Shown here piece by piece: positions 40,475 through 51,280 of a stretch of 64,000 nucleotides of DNA. Under the pieces are notes generated by a model that searched no databases, was not told the origin of the DNA, and worked only from the letters and a program-made list of their open reading frames with translations. Positions within the stretch are counted from its first letter, which is position 1, and each line of letters begins with the position of its first letter. Source of the stretch: Aporrectodea caliginosa (taxonomy: Eukaryota; Annelida; Clitellata; Crassiclitellata; Lumbricidae); the NCBI GenBank assembly GCA_020284085.1, contig JACEVL010000484.1, positions 608,501-672,500 of the forward strand. The letters are read 5' to 3'. A program made the position numbers and the translations under genes.

Positions 40475-40632
40475 TGTATCATGTATGTATGTATGTATGT
40501 ATGTATGTATGTATGTATGTATGTATGTATGTATAATGTATGTATAATGTATGTATGTATGTATGTATGTATGTATGTATGTATGTATGTATGTATGTAT
40601 GTATGTATGTATGTTTAATGTATGTATGTATG
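40053..40632 (+). repeat. (GTAT)n microsatellite, about 580 bp
   Basis: Tetranucleotide GTAT units with ATAATGTATG interruptions every 40-100 bases. The Met-Tyr-Val-Cys frames are artefacts. Confidence 0.97.
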
Positions 40633-41480
40633 CCGCGGCACTTGTACCGCGCCTTTTAAAAACCTCAAGAAGGCTTTAAAAACTTCACTAGGTAGGTGTT
40701 GATATATAATATATGTATGTAGGCCTATATAGTTATATATAATGCATACACGATGAATGGAAATGTAATCAAGCGACAGGAATTGGTGTCAATGCAGCAA
40801 ACATTTCTCAATGTCTGCAAAAGAAAATTAGTTACGACAGCGGAATCTGTCAATTCGCCAAAATGCCATTAGCTGCTTCATCCTCCCACGCGGCATCCGG
40901 CATTTTCAGACCAGAAACCGAAAAGAATCGGAAATCCGATGAACGACTAATGGATGCCTGAGACGACGAATTTAGTCGGTTTCAGATGCAGCACACTGTC
41001 CCTGCAGTCAACACCTATGACAATAACGAAATTGGTCAAATCCAGCAACGACTTTTTTACAGTTAAAGCATTTCAAACCGTTATATAGTAATAAACTGAG
41101 AGGAAGGATCGAGTCGACAAATCTAACTGGAAAGCCGTGGAATAGTTTGTTGTAGCTCAGCAATTTAAAAAGTGACAAGGGCCAAATATATTCTGCTGAT
41201 TAATAAATGATACAGTAGAAGTCAATTATTCAAAACATATGGAATAGGTCAACATTAGGCTAGAAATAGGTTAGTTACTTGTAAGAAAATTATAGTTCTA
41301 AACAGATTTGCATTTAGCACAATAGATATGACACACGAAACATCGAGACTTAAAATCTTATCGTGATGCTTTCTACTAGTCGTATTTTAAAGCATTAAGT
41401 CTACGATTTGACAATAGTAATCGCAATTTCTTTTCTTTTTACGTTTATTTATAATTGTTACCCACAGCGCTCCATCTTGT
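40633..41480. other. intronic stretch, no gene seen
   Basis: No mobile element or coding signal recognised. Confidence 0.3.
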
Positions 41481-41692
41481 GGGGCGCGGTGGTGTAGGGG
41501 TATGTTCGGTGCCTTGCAGCCGGAGGGTTGCGGGTTCGAATCCACCTCAAGCCGCCGCGTAGGGACCCTGGGCAAGTCCTTCACTCGCAATTACTCATGC
41601 CCTTCGGCGTGAAACTCCGATTCAGTGTCCGCGCTGTAGTCGGGAGCGCCTCGGAGTAGAAATCTTGAAGGGGCACTATAACAAGTGCTCAT
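41481..41692 (+). repeat. tRNA-SINE, best-preserved copy
   Basis: Head GGGGCGCGGTGGTGTAGGGG, B box GGTTCGAATCC near 41530, then GCCGCCGCGTAGGGACCCTG, a mid-region, and the tail AGTCGGGAGCGCCTCGGAGT, CTTGAAGGGGCACTATAAC. A (TA)n tract follows. The 3' tail matches the 3' end of the LINE at 56305-57640, which presumably supplied the machinery for its mobility. Confidence 0.88.
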
Positions 41693-41711
41693 ATATACAT
41701 ATATATATATA

Positions 41712-42549
41712 TCTTAAACGTCTCCCTTTTAGAGATGCAACTTTGCTACCTCGATGCATGTTAGTAGTAAATAGCATATGCATAGCAGCTTGATCTGTAT
41801 ATACTTTCAGGTCCACAGAATGTCATCGATATATGTGGCTTAAACTATTGCATAAATATCTTAATGTCTTTCACTTAGTATGTGCAATTTCTCACCTATA
41901 GGCGCATTCCTAAGCTACAGAGAGTTTTAAGCTTCCAATGATTTTTAGTTTACCTTGAAAAATATATTCAAAATTTCTGATGATTTGATGATATTCTAAA
42001 CTCGTAAGAATAGTGTTTTCATTCGGTCTATCTTCAAAAGCCGTCTATGTTTCTTTTGCAACCGGTTTGTTTGCGTCTCGCTTGCATGAGAGCAATTTTT
42101 ACATGTGGGCCTATAATATCCCTATTAGGGTGTTTCTTATTTTCCAACTTTGGATTTCTCAAAGTCTCACCCCTAAACTTGTTCCTTTGGTCAAATTAAT
42201 AGCTTTTACAAAATTTTAGTCAATTTGGTTAACATTTAGGGGTCGCTCAACAGAGTTGAATTTCTTGGGGTAGGCCTATGCATGTTTTCGGTCTTCAACA
42301 CAAACTACGCAATACAAATAGGAGTTCAGTAATAAAATTTAGATGTTTTTGCTTCTACCTATTTATTTCTTTTGTATTTTACTTATCTGTTTTTATTTTG
42401 TTCAACAATAATAATAAAATATTATTGTTATAATTATTATTAATAATAATAGCAATAATAATTATAATAGAGATTCGAGTGCCATAATTCGTATAAAATC
42501 GATAAATCAGAGAAACAATTCAGAAGCACTGTATGATTGTTATACTTAC
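41712..42549. other. intronic stretch, AT-rich
   Basis: A short (AAT)n patch lies at 42408-42470. No gene seen. Confidence 0.3.
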
Positions 42550-42600
42550 TTCCAATCGTCCATACTAACTTACAAGGAGCTTTTGGTGGACTCACAACAC
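42550..42600 (-). CDS. candidate 51-bp internal exon, unknown gene
   Basis: Both splice sites are strong: TCTACAGCTTGCAG before base 42600 and A|GTAAGTATA after 42550. In phase 1 it encodes VVSPPKAPCKLVWTIG, with 17 codons and no stop. It joins the exon at 50239-50122 and the one ending near 39041 in phase. No family was recognised. Confidence 0.35.
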
Positions 42601-42699
42601 CTGCAAGCTGTAGAAAGAGGGAACGAGTTAACATTATGACAGCCAGCTTATGGCTGCAGTCCTCAATTGAACCAAATTGAGCGACAGAAAGACTACGTC

Positions 42700-44120
42700 T
42701 GTATTAGCAAGGTCTTGGTCATGATGTCTATGAGTTAAATATCAACCATTCGTCAATTCACAGAAGAGCACAGCACTATCGAGCTAAAATTGTTTCACAG
42801 CTTAAAGAACAGTTTCAAGGAAATGTCTCTCTTGAGATCCACTGGGATGGTAAACTCCTGAGATACTTCACTGGGCAGGAGGTTGTTGATCGATTGCCAG
42901 TAATTGTTGCAGGAGCTGGAGTGAACCAGTTGCTTGGTGTTCCAAAATTGATTTTCAGTAGGCTACTGGTGAAGCTCAGATCTCCGTCGTAGCCCGTTTG
43001 ATAGGAAATTGGTGCCTTGTAGATCGCATTGCTTCCATGTGTTTTGATACCACTTCCAGTAACACAGGAAATAGAAATGTCGCTTGTGTTCTGCTGGAAC
43101 AGAAACTCGGGAAGAAGCTTTTGCACCTGGCATTTCGGCACCACATAATGGAGTTAGTTCCAGCTTGCAGCCTTCCACGACAGTTTGCATTGACCTCAGG
43201 GCCAGAAGTTGCCACCTGTAAACGTTTTTCCAGATTAACTGGACCAACATTGATCAGACCAGATATGAACCTGAAGCAGCTCATGAAGAGGTAACAAGTC
43301 TGCTGAAAGATGAGAAGGACAGCCTGTTGGCATTTTATGAAAGCCAGCTTCACTATTATCAGACCAGAGATGATTTTTCTCCAGGAGCCATACATCATGC
43401 CAGATGGATATTAAAGGCAATGCACTCTTTAAAGATGTGGATGTTTCACGGCCAATTTAAAAGAGGAGAAGGGACTCCGGAGCATGTGCATCTTCATTGT
43501 TCGAATCTGTGTCAAGGCCTGGTTCACTTCTCCAAATCCAATTGCATCTTCAAATCATGATCTCCTTTTCCTTCAGCTCTTGGACCCGTACGAAACAGTG
43601 AACAAGTCCATTGCCAATGCCAGAAGAAAGAAATTTGCTGATCACCTTTGGTATCTCAATAAAGAACTCACTGGCTTTGCCGTTTTTATGCGACAGTGCC
43701 TGCTGAATCCAACGAGCAGTGGTAAAGGCAATTAATGAGAAGAAAGGTTTGAAGAACCTGTAAAACGGGACAAAATATATAAGGTAATGCCAAAACATGC
43801 GAATTGAGGACTCAAGACAAGAAATGCGATGCAATTCTTCTGCCGGCTTGGAATTCCGGCTGGATTCCTGAATTGTGACCGGGACTTATGACGTCATCGA
43901 GACGATTACAAGGATGCCATCCAGACTGTTGAACATCTGAGGTTGTCAGTGGCACTGCTGAAAGAGGCGTTGCCCTCATTGAGGAGTAGCCTAGGCCCTA
44001 ACATTATTACAAAGAAAGAAAATCAGAAACAGTATTTACTTCAAGTCGTCCAGGGACACCGTCGACTATTTCCAACTTGCAAAATAGACTTCTTTCCTGC
44101 CAGGTCATTGCCAGGAAATT
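42700..44120 (+). pseudogene. decayed RNase H-fold transposase-like ORF
   Basis: Frames linked by shifts read GLGHDVYELNINHSSIHR, HWDGKLLRYFTGQEVVDRL, PVIVAGAGVNQLLGVPKL, then ASMCFDTTSSNTGNRN, CVLLEQKLGKKLLHLAFRHH and later DPYETVNKSIANARRKKFA. I recall this arrangement from a widespread, poorly named animal protein family found in many genomes as multi-copy open frames. The CFDTTxxNTG segment supplies an aspartate and (A/C)xRHHxxEL resembles the C(2)H motif of RNase H-like transposases; the cysteine is phenylalanine here. At least three frameshifts or stops make it a pseudogene. The transposase assignment is inference. Confidence 0.5.
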
Positions 44121-44659
44121 TTTAGACAAGTAGACAATAGGCACTCATCAGTAGACCTGTAATCAAGCCTCCTAGACTCTCTACAGATAATGATTGTTAA
44201 TTCTTGCTTGCTTGAAGCTAGCTAAAATATATATCTCAGTTGCATACAAAATTCAAGAAATTAATGAAAACTAAAGATCTCTTGAGCGACCTCTAAAAAT
44301 TCAAATAATTTCCTACAACTTGGCAGGAGTTGTTTCTATACTAATTGGAACCAATCTGGGGGGTGAGACCGTAAAATATAAAACGTTTCTTTTTTTCTGT
44401 ACTGCTAAGAAACACCCTAATCCCTATATGCAGAAACTAAACAATTCCAGAATTTTTTGATTTGGTGTGATTTTATAAATCCTTAAGGAAGCAGTGCTTC
44501 ACAGGTGTAGGCCTTTATTTTTACTCAGTTAAGGATTATTTTATGCTATTATCTAAACTGTCAATGGTAAAAAATCAGTCATAGCCTTGAATTAAACAGA
44601 AAATTCAAATGATTTACAGAAACTTAGAGGGAGGTTTCATTGTGACTAGTGTGAAGTCA

Positions 44660-44805
44660 TCATGGGTATCGTAAGCGTAATCGTAATCGTAATCGTAATC
44701 TCCAAACTTCTAAAGCGCCACTCGAAAGCCAAGCGCAGGGCACCAGCTTATTCACGAGCGCTGGGTAGATCGAGGTAGCCAACGTGCGTGTGCGTGAACT
44801 CAAAC
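44660..44805 (-). repeat. LINE 3' end with (GATTAC)n tail
   Basis: On the minus strand GAGTGGCGCTTTAGAAGTTT leads into GGAGATTACGATTACGATTA. The shape matches CR1-group LINE 3' ends. Confidence 0.55.
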
Positions 44806-44831
44806 ATGCTGACAAGAATCTAAGCTAAATA

Positions 44832-45092
44832 TCAGTTGGTTTTCCAAGGACAGTTCGGATCATCCGTATTGATGTTGGGATCACCCTTCACAACCAAATT
44901 GGAAGTGAAAGGATGGCCTGACGTTCCAGTGTAAGAGAATGAATTCGTGGATGGATTCGGATGGCGACTGGATACCGGTAGAGGTAGATGGATGCCGCCG
45001 GAACCGATGCTTAGGTCGACATGATATGGATTCTGATTTAGTTCTTGAGCTGATGCGATTTTCCGGTCTCTGATGTAACTCTGCTGCTCCAT
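44832..45092 (-). CDS. small ORF, 86 residues, possibly real
   Basis: ATG at 45090-45092 (an in-frame TGA lies just upstream), ending TGA. The product is rich in Ser, Pro, Asn and His (PVSSRHPNPSTNSFSYTG, GDPNINTDDPNCPWKTN) and is not low-complexity repeat. There is no signal peptide, membrane segment or known domain. It may be a small intronless gene, an exon of the minus-strand candidate nearby, or chance. Confidence 0.25.
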   Translation of the reverse strand: MEQQSYIRDRKIASAQELNQNPYHVDLSIGSGGIHLPLPVSSRHPNPSTNSFSYTGTSGHPFTSNLVVKGDPNINTDDPNCPWKTN

Positions 45093-45186
45093 AGAACACC
45101 GTCAACGACATCTAAGCCAAATTGAATCAACGCTTCAGCTAATTTGCTGCTGCTGGCGGTGGTGGTGATAAAAGCGTTTCACACAT

Positions 45187-45239
45187 ATATATATATATAT
45201 ATGTATATATATGCATACATACATACATACATACATACA

Positions 45240-45275
<36 letters not shown>
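45187..45275. repeat. (AT)n-(ACAT)n microsatellite
   Basis: ATATAT followed by ACAT tetranucleotides. Confidence 0.95.
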
Positions 45276-46026
45276 TAACTATAGTGTAAGATGCAAATGA
45301 ATTGCACGCATTCTATTGGTGCATAAAAATATAAAAGGAGTCTACTGCATTAGTTTTTCTGTCCATAGTCTTGTATATAACTTATAGAGATGCAGGATAT
45401 CAGAAGTAGTCAGCGTCACTGTCATGGCACTGTCATTATGATGGTAATTTATGCCAATTGGAAATTCATGAAGCGCATTTCTAGTTGCAATGCACTCGTT
45501 TAGATGCCTGAGAGTTTATATGCTGAACTGTTCCGAATGGGTGCATAAGAGTCACATAAGAAAATATCAGTTTCTAAAAGCAGGAACCTAATATACTGTT
45601 TACATTTACTGTTTCACTCTGAGTAAGTTTATATTTAAGTATCTGCATGATAATCAATTAACGATCGTTATGTTTGCTCTTTGATTCAGATTATATGAAT
45701 TAATTATTCTGTTCGCTAGTGAATGAATGTCATGTTATACCTCAGACCAAATAAGACTTTCCTGAACGACTAAACACTTCATTTGAACAGAGTTAATTTC
45801 AAATAAATTTTAAAAATGCCAAGTTTTGATGAAGCACTTCATATTGTTGTCTCCATGTAGGTTGAATTATAATTATTGGCTTAAGTTACTCTACACCGAA
45901 ATTATATGAAAGTCGAGATCTGTCTTCCTATGCGCAACTCAGCTGATCTTGTAACTCCAGTGTGCCTTGGAAAACTGTACGATCCTGTATCTGCTCCATG
46001 CATCGCAGACCTCTTCAGTCCACTAA
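45276..46026. other. intronic stretch, no gene seen
   Basis: No mobile element or coding signal recognised. Confidence 0.3.
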
Positions 46027-46034
46027 ACAGCATG

Positions 46035-46985
46035 CAGTGATGGGCAAAATACTTTTCAAAAGTATTTTGAAAATACAAAATAAAATACTTTTCAAAAGTA
46101 TTTTGAAAATACTTTTACAAAATACTTTTAAAAAGTATTTTGAAAATACAAAATAAAATAGTATTTTGAAAATACTTTTGAAAAAAGGTTTTCAAAATAC
46201 TTTTGTGAAATCAACATTTCCTTTTTTATTGCTACTCACTAGTGTATACTGTTACATCGCGTTAGTGTGCTTGACAGTTATCTATAGTTTCTAATGACTT
46301 GCAGCAATGATATAATTGTAATTGCCATTAGTAACTTCTATATTGTGATGGTGTCTAATGCACGAGGCATCAGCCGATCATAAGCCGATCCATTTGTTTA
46401 AGTTGCTATGGCGTGCCAAGTAGCAGAAATTCTGTCTTCGATGGGCTAAGGAAGAGTTTCTTGGCCGCCATCCAAGACTGTACCTTAGCAAAGACAGCAG
46501 ATAACAGCCCCAATTCCCCCCCCCAAATATGAGTCACATGACAGACTGTCAAATGAAATGTAGATGTGAGTATCATCAGCAGAGAAATTATATACCAGCA
46601 AATGATTATTATCCAGCAATGTCCCTGGTGGTGTGGTATATGATGTAAAGATAAGAGGACCAAGCATAGAACCATGATATATATCCTGACACAACAAACT
46701 CACAAGTAATTGGTGACCAGAAGATTATTAATTAAGCATTACAACATTAAAATACTGATTTTGGCAGAAGATTTGTAAAATTTATTTTTGTAAAGTACTT
46801 TGGAAAAGTATTTTGGAAAGTATTTTGGGAAAGTATTTTGAATTCTCCAAAATACTTTTTAAAACTATTTTGAAAATACTTTTGCAAAATACTTTTCAAA
46901 AGTATTTTGAAAATACAAAATAAAATAGTATTTTCTATTTTGAAAATAGAAAAGTATTTTCAAAATAGAATTGTGCCCATCACTG
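46035..46985. mobile_element. non-autonomous hAT-type element carrying a LINE fragment
   Basis: Ends CAGTGATGGGCAAAATACTT and, reversed, CAGTGATGGGCACAATTCTA, flanked by the perfect 8-bp repeat ACAGCATG (46027-46034 and 46986-46993). Each arm is packed with AAAATACTTTTCAAAAGTAT-type words (46043-46205 and 46790-46975). They are self-complementary both locally and between arms, so the element could fold into a long hairpin. Its middle holds a reverse-transcriptase fragment. Confidence 0.9.
46400..46705 (-). pseudogene. LINE RT fragment inside the hAT element
   Basis: Two minus-strand frames give GSMLGPLIFTSYT, then FSADDTHIYISFDS (a degenerate YADD region) and VQSWMAAKKLFLSPSKTEFL, the conserved RT blocks after the active site. 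Both termini end within the hAT element. Confidence 0.7.
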
Positions 46986-47099
46986 ACAGCATGATTGCTT
47001 ATTCCTATATTGAAAAACTGTCACTTTAGATAAAGAATATATATACTTATGCCTACTTACTAGAGAGCTCTCGTGTTGTTGGATTTTGTTTGTACTTTG

Positions 47100-47215
47100 G
47101 AAACGGTTGCCATGAATCCAAACCTTTTGCTGTCCTCATCCTGTTTGTTGGCAGATAAATGTTGACGACTTTGGATCCTCCTTGAAGTGGGCGCTTTATA
47201 AATGTCATGATTGTA
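47100..47215 (+). repeat. possible LINE 3' end scrap
   Basis: GGATCCTCCTTGAAGTGGGC then GCTTTATAAATGTCATG resembles the family 3' terminus. Very short. Confidence 0.3.
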
Positions 47216-47624
47216 TAAAAGTACTTGGTTTTTCTAACCGAAAACTTAGCTTTTATAGTTGACGTTGAGATGAATTTTTGTGAGGTTATTATCACATAAT
47301 TAAGCTGCATGGTAAAACAAGAATACAGCACTTAACTCTAAATTAATAAAATTACGACGTAGTTTGAGCGTTCGGTTGATTTGTTAGTCATGTCATGTCA
47401 TGTCACATCGCAATCGTCGCTTCTTGACGGTTGGCTACATGAATGGACCATCACTGCCCAGTGTCTTCTGTCGCGTGCCGCGTTCATTATGCCAGCACCC
47501 AGAAGTCCAGTCCAGTTCAGGATGTTGTCGATCCAAGATATTCTCGGCCTTCCTCGTCCTCGAACCCCTTCCACGAGACCAGATTTGATTTGTTAGTGAA
47601 TGAAGACAAATTCTTGATTTACAG

Positions 47625-47693
47625 AGTAATCGAAGATCAGCCGCGGTTCACATCGCTGCAAAACATCGATCTCTACGGACAACTACGAACTTT
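47625..47693 (+). CDS. Trk-like receptor, exon 2 (LRR)
   Basis: A 69-bp exon between TTGATTTACAG and GTAAGCAG, entered and left with two bases of a codon already used, exactly the phase of exon 1's donor. It encodes VIEDQPRFTSLQNIDLYG followed by QLRTL. In Trk genes the second exon is a single short LRR of similar size and phase, ending in a Leu-Arg-x-Leu segment. Intron 1 would be about 21 kb. Confidence 0.65.
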
Positions 47694-48753
47694 GTAAGCA
47701 GACGCTTTATTATCAAGTGCTCTTTAAAAATCTCTATTTTCTCCTATTCGCCGCCTGTCTGTCTGTTATTCTGTCTCTCTGGATCCTTGTCTGTCGATCG
47801 AAAAGTCTATCTGCTACTTATTTATAGATACAAATTATAGATCTATCACCCTTAAAATAAACTTAAATGTGCGCGTCTAAATGTGTGTTTGATAGCTTGC
47901 ACTTGATGTTTTACCTATAAGGCGTGCAACTGCTAGGCTATATGCCTACTTCGCTGAGTTTTCAAGTAGAGTTAGATCATCGGCTGAGAGCTACATCTCG
48001 ATGTGAGTTTGCTAAAACTGCAATAAGAACAAAGCAATGCCATGGATAAGCGTGATAAGTGAGTTTCTTCGAATGCAAAACTGTCTGAAAATCAGCTAGA
48101 CTGGTGACAACTGAATTATGTTTTGGCTAGGCCTAACTAGCTGCTATTAAGAACATTATGCGCAATGAAAAGATGGAGTAAAACAGTAAGATTTAGTTGA
48201 GCAACAGGAAACTACAAAACGAAGGATGTTGATGTGAGGCTAACACGCACTGCAACCGCCAAGAACCACTTTTCAAGCCAAACGGCATCACAAGCCATTC
48301 CATAGATTCCCACAGTCTTTCTGCTTGATTTTCATTTGGTGTATATAATAACCGGCGCAATAGAAGTTATCAATTGTTATCACTAATGCCGACTTTTTAA
48401 GACATCGAATGAGGTATCAGAGATAAGACCAACGTCTTAAATCGCGCTTAAATCACGTGCAATTCACACCAACTGACCGATCATCCAGTGACGCCTGATC
48501 TACGAATTTAACATATTCCTTATGTAATGCAATTGGAATTATATAGATGCACCTCAATTACATGATGGTCTATATATAATAAACCACATGTATCATGAAT
48601 ATAAAATATATGCAGTTTCGTACAATAGAATACAGCGATGCTTCGAAATGCCTGCTAAGTTTTTTCTTAAGCCAGTTTTTCGTCTTAGTTGTGTAGAAGG
48701 CTTGCAACATATAATCCGTCATTTCAACCACGTTTCTTATTATGTGTGAACAG

Positions 48754-48819
48754 AATCATTCGAAGATCGGGACTGACAAGCGTTGCAGGCATCGAAAGAA
48801 GTAACTCATTGCGAACACT
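48754..48819 (+). CDS. Trk-like receptor, exon 3 (LRR)
   Basis: A 66-bp exon between TGTGTGAACAG and GTAAGCTTG, same phase as exon 2. It encodes IIRRSGLTSVAGIERSNSL, then RTL. The hydrophobic-hydrophobic-x-x-SGL-x-x-V pattern at its start is the hallmark of the Trk third exon. Later exons (LRR C-cap, Ig domains, transmembrane segment, kinase) were not found in the remaining 15 kb, so the gene continues beyond the window or is broken. Confidence 0.65.
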
Positions 48820-48954
48820 GTAAGCTTGTGCAATTTTATGACTAGTAATAAAAATTAGGCAACGATAATTAGGCCTATCAATGCTGTCAATAAGTTACAT
48901 TATAGATTTTTTGTCCTAGTAGGAACTCTTCACCTGCATTTTATACCTCTCTGA

Positions 48955-49051
48955 AGCTATTCTTTTCAGCCGTGGTTGGGCTGCCTCTGAGTAGATATCT
49001 TGAAGGGGCGCTATATCAAGTTTCTTTGATTGATTGATTGATTGATTTATT
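48955..49051 (+). repeat. SINE/LINE 3' tail fragment with (TTGA)n
   Basis: CCTCTGAGTAGATATCTTGA and GGGGCGCTATATCAAGTTTC are followed by (TTGA)n, the shared tail of the local SINE and LINE families. Confidence 0.65.
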
Positions 49052-49539
49052 GTAAGACTCATTCTAAGCACTGACAAGAGGTTTATTACAGAATTGTATC
49101 TGGACATTGGGATCGGACTTGTTAAACCGCAGCAGGACTATCAGTGGAGACAGCTACAGAAAATGGGAAAAACGGAATGGGAAAAAGTGAATCACCAAGT
49201 CTGATATTGACGTTGGAGAAGCGACGAACGACAAAAAGACGCCAACAATAATTTGTAACAGTTCAGAGTGAGTGTCGTCAGCGCTGCTGCTGTACGTTGC
49301 CTGCATAGAGTCCTACGAAGCGAAAGCAACAACAGGTGGCATTAGATATTCATGGCCATGTGCATAGCCATCGGCTTCTAGTTGTGTTGATCACGAACTG
49401 AGCGAAGCTATTTACATAAATTGACTCCAGTAGAGCAATTAAACCTTCTGTTCAAGTTAATTATGCGCTCATTAGTAAAGCTTAACAACGAGCACTGTGG
49501 AACTACTACCAATAACTTAAGTTAGCAAATATAGCTTTA

Positions 49540-49776
<237 letters not shown>

Positions 49777-50121
49777 TAGCAATAACATAACAACAAAACA
49801 GCAAAACAGTGTATTTTCTTGTTAAGAGCCTCAGGGAACTGTTGTTTATGAAGAATGTAGCAAGTTCATAAACAAGGTAAATGCGTTCTTTAAATAGCAT
49901 GTCGCTCGTGGACACTGAGGCTTACAAAGCATTTCAGCATTCACTCGAGGGACAGTTCATGTTTTCATTCGCTAACAGCTGTAATCAGAAGCAGATATCA
50001 TGCTGGTTCAGTAAACTGATTCATGTCAGATTTATTAGGGTATTATACAGTTGTGGAAAGTAGCTAGACACTAAATTCAGGGCTTTATATGATATATATA
50101 GGAGCATGTGTGTGTACATAC

Positions 50122-50239
50122 CGCAGTTTCCAGCTGGCTTATCTACCATAGCCTGTCCCTTTGCCTCCGTGTACTGACCTGTTAGGTATTGACCTGAATA
50201 TGGCTTGGCTTTGGGAACATCTTCGCTTATGCCTTGAAC
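50122..50239 (-). CDS. candidate exon of unknown minus-strand gene
   Basis: Bounded by GTGTCTAAG before base 50239 (or an alternative acceptor 20-30 bases upstream) and by G|GTATGT after 50122. It encodes VQGISEDVPKAKPYSGQYL then TGQYTEAKGQAMVDKPAGNC, a coherent polar sequence without repeats. It ends in phase 1 and fits the exon at 42600-42550. No signal peptide or domain was recognised. Upstream exons and the start codon were not found. Confidence 0.3.
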
Positions 50240-50656
50240 CTTAGACACGGACTTTATAGAAGTTGCTAATTAACGGTAAACCAATAAGTAGTTTTGTTAA
50301 AGAAATTTTGTCAAATTACGATTACAGCCAGAATTTGTCTTCGATCTGTTATCTGGACCGAGGAGCAGCTATCGATTTTCTTTCTCTGGCCAAAACAAAC
50401 GCTTGACACCAACAATATTATATATCATTCACAATGAATCAACACGCACTTAATTGTCTCAGCCGTAAGCCACGAAATCCGAAGCTTGGCATCTACGTTG
50501 CCTACACAAATAAGTCATTACCTTTGCTATTATTATCTTTGTTGTTGTTGTTATCTTTGTTACTACTGTCGATGCTTTTGTAGTTTTTACGGTAATTTGT
50601 TATTCGGAGGAAGTTAAAAAAAAGTGCAAATCTAAGGCATGAACTCATATTTGCAC

Positions 50657-51280
50657 TTCGTTCGTTCGTTCGTTCGTTCATTCAGAGACTTATATAGCAC
50701 CTGTTCAAGACAACTACTCAAAAGTACTCCCGACTCCAGCAAGGTCCAAAAGAGCAGTTTCAACGATTGTAGAATGTGTCAGAGAGCGACAAAGGGAACA
50801 GGCGCAGCTCAAGAGGGAGGCCATTCCACACCACTGGGCCCACCACCGAAATTGCGCATAGCATGGTAGTGGTGCGGGTGAACGGGATTGAGAGCAACCC
50901 CGTTGAGCGGCTGCTCCGTGAACCCGACGCAGGTCAAGTAGGTAAGTCGGAGCAACGCCTAGTTGGCACCGCTGCACCAATGAGACAATCCTATACTCTA
51001 TACGCTGACGGACAGGGAGCCAGCGTAGGACCTCCAACGTGTAATTTGACACGCGACCGAATTTAGGTATTTCGGATGTGGTCAAGGCAGGTCAGCCATG
51101 CAGAAGGTAAGCCAGCGTAAAGGGATAGGCAGTAATCGAAGCGAGTTCTGACGAAAGAATGCACAAGTTTAGTTGCAGGCTTGCAGCGCCAGCAGATAGA
51201 GAGCGAGCAACAGTGCGACTCTGGTGCAGCTGATAGAAGCAAATTGAGCGGGAACAGAGTTGATGTTGTTCAATCCCTAG
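50657..51280 (-). pseudogene. CR1/L2-like LINE 3' fragment, frameshifted
   Basis: The frame 51085-50714 includes LEVLRWLPVRQRIEYRIVSL and other RT C-terminal blocks; further upstream, to about 51280, a VHSFVRTRFDYC-like segment continues in another frame. The 3' end is AGCGAACGAACGAACG-type (GAAC)n. Stops and shifts interrupt the ORF. Confidence 0.75.

Noticed and set aside
40000..40550. Met-Tyr-Val-Cys and Tyr-Ile-His-Thr frames
   Set aside because: (GTAT)n microsatellite translations.
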